Assembly (NCBI GenBank): GCA_038501625.1
Contig: JAZAYU010000012.1
Location: 3,534,001 to 3,598,000, forward strand
Origin: Corbicula japonica
Lineage: Eukaryota; Mollusca; Bivalvia; Venerida; Cyrenidae
Direction: 5' to 3'
DNA length: 64,000 nucleotides
The notes under the pieces were generated by a model. It was not told the origin of the DNA, searched no databases, and saw only the letters and a list, made by a program, of their open reading frames with translations. This document shows, piece after piece, positions 49,601-60,300 of this stretch. Numbering within the stretch: position 1 is the stretch's first letter; every line of letters begins with the position of its first letter. The translations under genes were made by a program, and so were the position numbers.

Positions 49601-52600
49601 TCAAGCGATCGAGAGCGATCTCATGACGAATCTTTGAGACAGTTTGCGAAACCTAGCGAACAATAACGTATTGCAGCTAACTGAATTCGAAATTGCATGG
49701 CGAGTGAAAGCAAATTGTAGCGATTGGTTGACGTTCTTAAAACGAACGACATACGCTGGCATACGAATTATTACTAAGGGTAAATAAGACATATGAATCA
49801 CAACGCATCTTGAGTAGTTTTTAGTATATGAACAATTTATTTTCATAAGTAAAACGATGAAGCAAAATGCCGATATTTAAAGTTATTCCTTCTTCAGAAT
49901 GGAAGTTATAGATCGCTTGACGATAATGTTTGTAGCTGCTGTGGCTCACCAATAAGTCTCCCCAAAACAAATAAACATTTAAAGGTTTATTAGAGGCCGT
50001 GTAGATGTGGAGTCTGAGCACGTCCCATCTGGAGAAAACTGCAGCAGGCCGGTTGCTGAGAAAACCCTCTCTGAAGTAGTAAGAGGAATTTTATAACGCA
50101 ATGGTATTTGTCGGGAACATGTTGATGAGACTATAACAGCTCCCTTTACACCTGAAGAACGGAAACAAATGGTTGATGGTTTCCGTAAGAAGTTGATCTA
50201 ATGAGTTTTGTTGCTGTCATTGATTGCAAACACATAACCATCAGAAAGCCTGCCAGCTCTGCTATCTTATATTCTTATTCTTCTTCTACTTATTATTCTT
50301 CTACTTATTATTATTATTATTATTATTATTATCATCTTTATGGCTTTTTAGCATCATCTTACTGGCTTTGTCGACTCAGTCTATATGTATAAGTTCACGT
50401 TGTGACTCTGGATTATTATCGTAATTTGGCGAAACAAAACATACAGTCAAACTTGACTGACTGTTGCAGGGACTGTTATTTGTTTTAATTGCCAGATGTT
50501 CAAGTTTCTTTTCCGGTAATAAAAATTTCAATCTAAATACTCCCTTAAACAAGAATATTTACTTACAGAGCACAAATCATTATTTCTCGGGACATTAAAA
50601 TTGTTCGAAAAGGATAAATTCAACCACAACAACCGAGTTGGACCTATCGCAGTCTGACTTTAATTTTATTTAAAAAAAATATTTTCACGTTAGAATTCTA
50701 CGCATAGTAAAATTTGTTTTCAGTTATTTATGATATTCATCTCAAAGAAGAACCACAGTTCATTTACAGAGAAGCTGATTGTCAACATCTGTATTCTGGA
50801 CAACATAAGGATGAGGTACTCCATTATGCAGAAAGCACTGGTTGACAATTAGGATAGATGAGGAGACCTGGGAGATGGAGGAGAGGTCGCATCTTAGAGG
50901 ATACAATGACTCTCATTATCATGCGCTACAGCACAGCAAGCAAAGAAATGAAAAGTTGTGAGAAATCAAATGTTAAATCAAAGTCTAATTTAAATAATGG
51001 AATGTACCAAAATGTAAATTTCAAAATATGAAAGAAAAGTAAAAAAATAATACATTTTAAAACCCCCTTATTTAAGATTTGGAAGCCGATTGTTAATAAA
51101 CATCAGAACTTTGTAATAATAACAAAAGTGTAGACCTATATCAGTTGGCGCCTCTCCGATAACTCCTAATAAAAGGGATAGAAGAACATACAAAATATAA
51201 ATAATCTTTTAAGAAAATATGCCTACAAGAGACGTAATTATTCTAATACAAGATATTATGCTCACAAATTTTCTTTTAAGAAAAAACTGAAATTTGACCC
51301 ACTTGGTTTTCTCCAGTCTTGTTTAGTGTCCGTTAACGGTCGGATGCGGAAATACTCTTTCGTAAAGCAACGGGCGGCATCGGAAGCGTGCGCAAAACTG
51401 CGCTTGGTTCGCATGATTGCGTTCCTATTCGCTAAAGGAATTAACACAGATTGTTTGCGCGAACCAACGCATTTTAGGGAGAAACAGTAATCCTTCGACA
51501 CCCTTCGTAAATCATCAGCAACAAATAGTTCCACTACGTTTGCCTTTCGTTATATTTCAAATTATGTAATAAATTTTCGAAAAGTTTCGTTCAAAATTCG
51601 CAAGTATTGACAAATTTACCCCATTCGTCGGGCTGCGCTGAATGGATTCGCTTATGTGTGAGGAGGCCTTAATGGTTGTTTGAAAAAACTGCACAGATCA
51701 AATATACATGCCTTAACCCTTTCCTGTATAGATAAACCTTTATTGCTAGGGCGAACAGTTTAGATCCAGATCAGCCGGCACATCCATGCCGTCTGATCAG
51801 GATCTAAACTGTTCGCTTCTTGATTCATTAGGTTATTTCTGACCAAAATGCGACCAGTGCAGATCCTGATCAGATGGCACGGATGTGCCGGCTGATCTGG
51901 ATCTACACTGGTCGCACATGCGTAAAAATGGGTATATATCCAGGAAAGGGTAAAGTTCTGTTTGAAAATGTGCAGATCGAGACAGAGCAATTGAAATGGG
52001 ACAGGCCTTGATAGATCGTCACTTCGGACACCAGATCAAGAACCAAGAAACATTTCAAGATGCTGACGTCTACTACAGACTATTAGACGACGATGACACC
52101 AGCGCCTTGAATGCTGGTCCCTCGGATTGTGATCCAAGACCTGGTAAATGAGCTTCATTTTTGGGAAATGTTTTAACTATGTTGTTTTAGGCATTTTCAG
52201 TTTACTCTTTTTTACGAGAGAACCTAAGTTTATGTTAAGTTTATATTTCTATTTCTTCAAAACATAATTTTGTTAGAAATTATGACTCCATTTGATATTT
52301 ATTCATGCAAAATACATAGTAATCAATTCTGTTGGCTAAACTTTGTTATGTCAGTATTTATAAAATGACGTAAAAATTATAATTTTGCATGGCAGAGTTT
52401 GTATGTGGTTTTCAACCATTATACCTCCAGAAATGAAGTTTTCAAAACAACAAATGTATTTTGTTGTTGGTGGGTGGGGATGGGGATGAGAGTACCACTT
52501 TCCCCAATGATGTATTTCGGTTACCTTTTCTTTTTTTCTTTCAAAAACTCACACCAATAACAATATGTTTTAGGGTTGGGAAAAATCATGGGTGGCATAT

Positions 52601-53350
52601 TATTTTTCTTTTTGTTGATTTCTAAACTCTAACCATCACACTGATTTTTAATCTGTAGATGGGATACATTCACCCTGTTGCTCTTCAAAAAATGATATAT
52701 GGTGTTAAGAGAGGGGGTTAGAGATTGGTGGATGGGGTACCACCTTGCTGTTTTGACTTTCTCGATTTTTGCTTTAATCCAACAGTAATACGGTTGGAGG
52801 TCAGAAGGGTAGGCTGCTGTCTTCATTTAACAAACTTTTGACTCACTCCACTCTTGTTTCAGGTCAGCTTTTGTTTGTTGTTCAGCTTGAATTTTCAATA
52901 TTCAGTTTGTTAGTAATTTGCAGACTCCCTAACAGCTACACGATTCAACATGTTAAGCTTGCCAATTTAGTAGTTCAGGCCCCAAGGTTATAAAACTGAG
53001 CATGGAAACCAGTCTCAAATCTCAAGCAGTTGCCATTTCAGCCAATCAGATGCTTGAGATTTGAGACTGGTTTCAAAGCTCAGCTTTATAACCTTCAGTT
53101 CAGGAATCCAAGGTCATAAAACTGAGACTGGAGACCAGCCCTTATTCGCATGATCGGTTGAAGTGAGATAGGAGATCTCAAATTTTAAGCAAATCTCAAG
53201 CAAAACCCTGCTTCATCAGGCCTGCCAAAACTTCTTCATTAAAAATCCGGAGATTTGTCTGAATATGTCAATGATGATGACGACGACAATGATGATGTTG
53301 TTGTTGTTGTCTTATTGCTGCTGTTCATTATGACTGTGCCTCAACAAAAA

Positions 53351-53387
<37 letters not shown>

Positions 53388-54338
53388 CATTGATGATGAT
53401 AAATGAAGTTTGCCGATTTTGTTAGAAATTTTAACTTTCTGTTAAACCTGTTAAGACCTGTTTTTGACAATATTAGAATGAATATGCAACGAAATTAGAT
53501 AAAAGCAGGTGTAACATCGAGTCCCTTGTTTAGTTTATGACAAGCGGTTATTGTATAATTGTGCCATAGGCACTGAGGCAGCATGCCACTGACAACGTCC
53601 TCGTTATCTCGTAATAAACAGGAAATGTGCGACTGCAGTAGAATAAATATTATGTTAATTGCACAACTTTTAAATTAGGTCTAATTAATCTATATTTTTT
53701 GCAATTTCATAGAAATGCGGAGATTTTGACTATAAATCCGGAGATCCGGAGAAGTAACTAAAAATCCTGAGATTTCGGATAAAATCTGGAGATTTGGCAG
53801 GCCTGCTTCATGTACCAATTTCTTTAGCTGCTCACAACTTAGTACAGGGCCAAAAATAAAAAAACTGAGACTGGAGTCTAGTCTCAAATCGCAAGCATCT
53901 GATTAGTAGAAATTTCGAGTATTCTCCAAATGGACCAATCAGAATTTTAGTTTGAGACTGTTCTCTAATCTCAGTTTTATAATATTGGATCATGGTTTTG
54001 CTTTAAATATCTTAATGGCATCAAAGGCCACACATACATTTATTTAGATCATGAACTGATTTCCCGCTTGTTTTATTGATCCTTGAATTTAATCCTAATC
54101 ACAGTTATTGTCCCTATTGGCCCTGAACAATTTTATTTATTAACCCTTTACTCCATGGATATGCCTTTTATCATGTTTGTAATTAGTATTGATGCATCTT
54201 TAGCCAGCACATATGTGCAATCTGATCCGGATATACGCTTGCTTTTGGTCAGTTACAAGCTAATGACTCTTATAGATAACTGTAAATACTGGTCAGATGG
54301 CACGGATGTTCCAGCTTATCAGGATCTTTGTTGTTTGC

Positions 54339-54373
<35 letters not shown>

Positions 54374-57300
54374 AAGTCTTATCTATGGAGAAAACATTAG
54401 AATAGAGAAAGCAATTTTTGAATACATGTACTTAGAGGGTTGTTCAAAAAGTAATGCAAAAGTCGTTCCAGGACTTATATTGATAAGTGCAAACACGTTA
54501 TATGAATATCTGCCGTCAGCATAACCTTTTGTCTAACAAGCCTGAAAATTTCATTTACCTAAGTCTAAAATAACAACTTTTTAAAAACTTTAAATAGGGT
54601 ATAGAGTACACTCACCAAAAGTTTTGATTGGTCACTTTTTATACGTATTTTTTATTAGAAAGACATAGAATTTACTCTTTATCTATGATCATATGCCAAT
54701 AACAGTCTTCAACTTATGCTTTAATCTTGTAATAATTGACTTTAGAACAGTTTGGCGAGGTCTATCCTTAATTTTGCTAAAATGCATTTCTTGTATAAAT
54801 ATGTCAAGCACACAAACATTTGCTCTTAATTTCTTGCATTGTTTTAATAGGACCCCTCATTAGTCGGAAAAACATAAAGTCTTATTAATCACCAGCACAT
54901 TTGTTTAAATAAATTTCCTTCAAAGTATCAAATTTAAAATTACCTCCCTTTCAATTAAAGAATGTTCTAATTTTGACCCTGCGGTGTAAGTAAATGGTAT
55001 TGGATTCATTTTAGAAAACAATCAATAAAGATTAAAAAGACATTAGATAATTGATTTCAAGACAAAAAAGTTCGTTCCACAACTTCTCTTGACGTATGGA
55101 AGAAACGAAACTATCATACAATGTAAACATATACAATTGATGACCAATTAGAACTTTGGTTGAGTGTATACTAGCCTTTAGGTTAAGCAAATATCAGTGG
55201 CATGGTTCAGATAACAAAAGAAAAGTAATCAGCAATTCAAATACACTTTGAATATATCATAAAGTAAGTGTGTTTAGACTTGTCCATCTGATTATAAAAC
55301 TAATTTGATCTGCTATTCTGGCTTGGGAAACACAGTCCTTAATGGGAGATAAGTTTAAATAATGGGAAATGACAGGGGTTCGTTACAACACTTGTGAGTA
55401 AATATAGACCCCGGAATTGTTAAAAATACCTCTGTGTCTTAAAGATAACAACTTAGGCAGTATTTCTATGTATAAATTGTACGATTCCAAAAAAATATAT
55501 AGCTTTACTCTTAATCGAAAAAGTATTTCCCTTTTGGACTTGCTAAGACGCCGTATTTCAAGCTTTATAAACTAATTAACTTTAATAGTTAATTGTAATT
55601 AAGTAATACAAATTATTTTTTTCTAACAGGAAATCACAATTTCTACAAAATTTCAATTCAGAAATAAGAAAAAATGATGTAGCAAACTTATTTTATGATT
55701 TTTTCCCCGCAAAATTCGCAGTGACCTTTGTATACCTCTAGAAAAATTCTGAAACAGCTACTTTTGTGTACTCAAAACTGAGAACAATTTTTAGAATATC
55801 TTAGAATAATTTAAACATTTGAAAATCGATATATATATTCTGCAATTTAACTGAATTTGAATTACTCTTGGATCACCCCTCATATTACTGTCATGGAAAC
55901 AGAAAGAATGATTGTTAAAGGTTCAAATGATCTTGTATTCCTGTTCAAGCTGGACAGCTCAGTGAAGATATCCGGAAGCTCATCTTGAAGATCTACAGTG
56001 GTTTCCTATCTTCAGATGGAAGAGTATGTACGCAAGTTTTGCTCGTACATGTACCAAATTATGTGCCTCACAGAAATATACCTTCATTATATAGTTTGAA
56101 AATAGCTTGTGATGTAATCTGTCAGAACTTTGTGTTTGAATCTTTATGATTTGAACAGCATAAAATAGACCTATTTAAGTAACATTGTTTGTGTTGACAC
56201 TTTACTTATATACGTTTTTTTCTCATGTGAAACCAGTATAGATTAGATCAGTTGGAAAATTTGTGCCAACAAATCTAACATAATGAATTAAATATAAACA
56301 GTTCAGATCCTGTTTAGATAATACGGAATGTGATTTCTGATCTGGATCTAACTGTTTGCCCATAAGATGCAGCCATATCTAATAGAGTAAAGAGTTAATA
56401 CATGTACTGATGTTATACCCTATATGTCCTTTCTAAATAAAGTGCTTACCTTTTCAAAAAAAAATTATTCATAACAAGTGCTTGTTGGTCACATATCGAA
56501 CATTTTGTAAAGAAAGCTGTGTTAACATACAATTGCGGAAAAAGACTTTTTAGTTGGCCCAACAAAACTTGTCACAGAAGTGACACATGACCCCATTGTA
56601 TGACATTTAAAATGACTGAACTTCAAGGTTATACCCACAGATGTTATGCACAGCACACTTTTAAGTGCATGTCAGATGGCAATTCTGAAAATTATGGCGA
56701 TGTTATTGTCAAGACATGAAAATGGGATGGACAGACGTATTCTGATAATGTTTCTACAATAAACTAAGTTTGAACTGCAGCTGTGACATTGACCTAAGGG
56801 ATTTGTACACAACACTCCTTGTTACTAAAAAAGCATTTATGCCAAATATAAACAGGATTGTTCAATGAATTTCAAAGTTATGGGCCAACTTAAATATGAC
56901 GTGCCATTTTACCAGCAACATTGACCTTGGAGTTAGGCACCTGAGGTTTGCAGTGACGCATAAAAACTGATTTTAACATTAATGCCAAATATAAACAGGA
57001 TTGCGCACTGCTTTTCAAAATTATAGAATGGACAAGCTCTGACATTAGACCCCCAACTGTGACCTTGATCTCTGAAATGGAAACCGTAGGTTTGTTTGAC
57101 ACTCTGTCTCAATGAGGTTTATATTTATGCCAAATATATGACAGTAATGTCAATAATTTTTTTGGCCTAGAAATGTTGATGGTCGCCTTTTTTTAAAATT
57201 CAAAATGATAGTGTCTCTAGCTGGGAGCGAACCCGCACCGTCACGGCGACAGCGCCTAGCCGTGCAATTCCTGCGACGCAACCAACTGAGCTAACCGGGA

Positions 57301-60300
57301 CAACCCGCCCCCCCCCCCAAAGGTTGATCGGATAGCCCTGATATACGTAACAATCACTACATGACATCGGTAACGGGTTATTTTACTGAAATTGTTCGGA
57401 AAACGGCGATTGTGTTTTGAAGGGAGCACGCTGGTATGAGCAAAGTCGTTGAGTGATGACAAATTACCTTTCAGAAGTTTTCTGATTAAAATACACGTTG
57501 ACAGTAACAAAATACATGTTGATACAGTAACATTTGTGTGGCCTTAAATTTGTAAACAATTAACAAGGAAGAGCTGAACTTTATTTTAACTTTTCCAGTT
57601 AAATTGTATTCAGTATAGATGATCATGTTTAAAGAATTGTGCTAAGTTTACTGATCAAATATATTTTAGAAAGTCAACTACAAAGGGATTGGTGGAAGCA
57701 TTGAGTTTACACACTATGTTCGACTCACTAAAGAACTGGTCCGTGTACAGATTGCCGAGGCATCAAGGGAGGAGAAAATTGCATTCTTTATCAATATTTA
57801 CAATGCACTTGTCATACATGCCAATGTTACTATGGGACCACCTGTGAACTTGTGGCAAAGGTATAAGGTGAGTAAAACAACAACGCAAACATTAAGAAGC
57901 TCTTTTTGTTGTGGTGAACTAAAATACTGAACAAATAAAGAAACTCGCAAAATTCCACAGGAACTTCTCTGACACTGTTCATGCCGTTATTCAAACAGTA
58001 AGAGGAAATTGATCACAAAATTGTTTATTTTCGAAGATCTTGCTTTTTCATTAAAAAGCTAAACAGTTGTCAGAACTTCATTTGGTTGTGGTAGATATAA
58101 AAGTAAGATTTTGTTATTTTATGAACATTTTGTCAATAATGATGGATGTTTTCATGAATAAGCTTCTGTGCTTGTTTTCAGTTCTTCAACACGGTGAGAT
58201 ATATTATAGGTGGCTACCAATATTCTCTGCAAGACATTGAAAATGGTGTGCTGAGAGCTAACAGAAAAGGAATAGGTAATAAGTTAAATTGTTGTTGTTT
58301 TTTGAGACGAAGTGCAGAAGCCATGTTCCGGATGGCCTGCTTCAAGGTCAAGGTAAGACTTAGGGTCAAAGGTCATAGCTAATAAGTTAGCGAGTTCCCT
58401 TCTGCTCTGTAGCTCTTGAACCCCTTGAAGGATTTCGAAGAAACCTGACACAAATGTTAAACACATTTGGACGACGTGCAGATGCCATGTTCCGGTTGGC
58501 CTGCTTCATGGTCAAGGTCAGACTTGGGGGGTCAAAGGTCATAGTAAGCAATTTCCCTTCAGCTCTGTAACTCTTCAACCCTTTTAAGTTATAGATATTG
58601 ACCGTTACGAACTTCATGTCTAAACTAAGGAAGCTGCACATTTCGTACAATCAGTAAGAGGGGTACGCGTATGCATAACGACAAGGCAGTTAAGCGTACA
58701 ATTGATTGTCCTTTCAAAATTGTTTATGGAAATCAAAAAAAATGAGGAAACAGTTAATTCATATAATAAAGTATAGTAAACGACTCCTAAAATAATTTCA
58801 TCTTATGTTACTTATCAGTATTCTCGATTTATAATAATTGTGATCACGGCATAAGCATTGTTCGAAAAATGTTGATGGACAACTTAGTATACACAATTTT
58901 GTCGTTATCACATAATCATATGTTATTTTTCAACAAAGATAAGTTGGCAATGTTTACATTGGCGTTACATGTCAACAAAAAACTATTTTTTAAATCGTTG
59001 GCATCAAGCGTAGCGCTACTGATACATGTCCGATTAGCCGAGTAGTCTAAAGCGCAGTCAATAAAATGTTGACATGGCAATGCTAAAAACGGTGTTATAG
59101 GTTTTAGGTTCCGAACATCATTTTATTTACATTTGTTTTATTTTTACTTAAAAAAATCGTTTCCAAAAGATCCTCAAGAAAATAAAAGAAATGTCGTGTT
59201 CATGTGATCCTGAATTAAATAAGACAAGTTACAACAGAAAGAAGTTATATCTGAGCTCGTAAGAAGTAGTAAAAAATGCTAAAAATGGTTCTTGAATATC
59301 GTGAGGAGAAAGCAATATCCAAGACAATAAAAAATAAAATTAATGAAGTTTTTCGCTGACATGACTGACATGACTGCAATAAAACTTAAAACAAAAAATA
59401 ATCTTAAATTATTTAAAATATATATCTAAAAGACCCGAGTCCGTGGGAATCGAACCCTGACGGAATAAAGTTAGGCCAGTGCTCACAGCGTTAAGGCTTT
59501 GCTCCTTGCCATAGACAAAAAAATCAAAATCGTGCAATCGGCACAATGCAGGTCCATCAAACTTTGCACAAATCAATGCTATAATTGTATGATTTTTTAC
59601 ATATGTTTAGAAAAGTAAGTACAGTAAAGAAAAATAATTAGACCTATTTAAAACATCACTGAAATTCTATTTGCAATTTATCACAAAAACGAATCAACAC
59701 TGAACATTAATTAAATAAAGCGCTTTCCACTCAAATAAATAAAAAATAATTAATTTCAATATCCAGTACAATGTTCTATCTAGGTTAGCCGTTTTATTCT
59801 TTCAGAATAACTTTTTAACCCTTGACTATAATGAATTTCAAAACACTGCACAAATACCATCACACAAGATTTATATTGTTTTACATGTAGAGATTAAATT
59901 TCCTATAGGTAAAATCAGGTGGGCATGATTTTGCATGCTTTTAGCATGGGTGAGTGACCACATGGGACAATGGATGATGCGTTTGGATTTTGATTTATAA
60001 GAGCAATATTTTCAAGTTATTTTGAAAAAAAAAAGAAACTGGTTGGCCCTAGAGGGAACATTGAGCTGGATATTATAATTAATTATTTTTGTTTATTTTA
60101 TGGGAAAGTGCTTTATTTGGACATCCGGATTACACAACATAGCAGATACCACATTTTATTACTTTTCTAGCAAAATTCTTTTTATTTAACAATTGTCTCA
60201 AGTTAATATCAATATTCATCTGTTTGTAACTATATAATCCATTATTTTTAGAAATTTTAAACAAAACTGTATGGTATACAAGTAAGAATTACCTTAAATT

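Larger units (their letters stand above)
49268..51668 (+). mobile_element. Decayed PIF/Harbinger transposon, 2.4 kb
   Basis: The left end GCCTCCTCACACATAGGCGA is inverted at the right end (TTCGCTTATGTGTGAGGAGG, then C) with one or two mismatches. The target duplication is unclear (TAAAT before, CTTAAT after). It encloses transposase remnants at 50040-50880. Confidence 0.85.

Noticed and set aside
51760..51990. Frames with DPDQPAHPCHLIRICTG and similar peptides at many sites
   Set aside because: These are translations of the palindromic TTAA MITE and recur wherever a copy lies.
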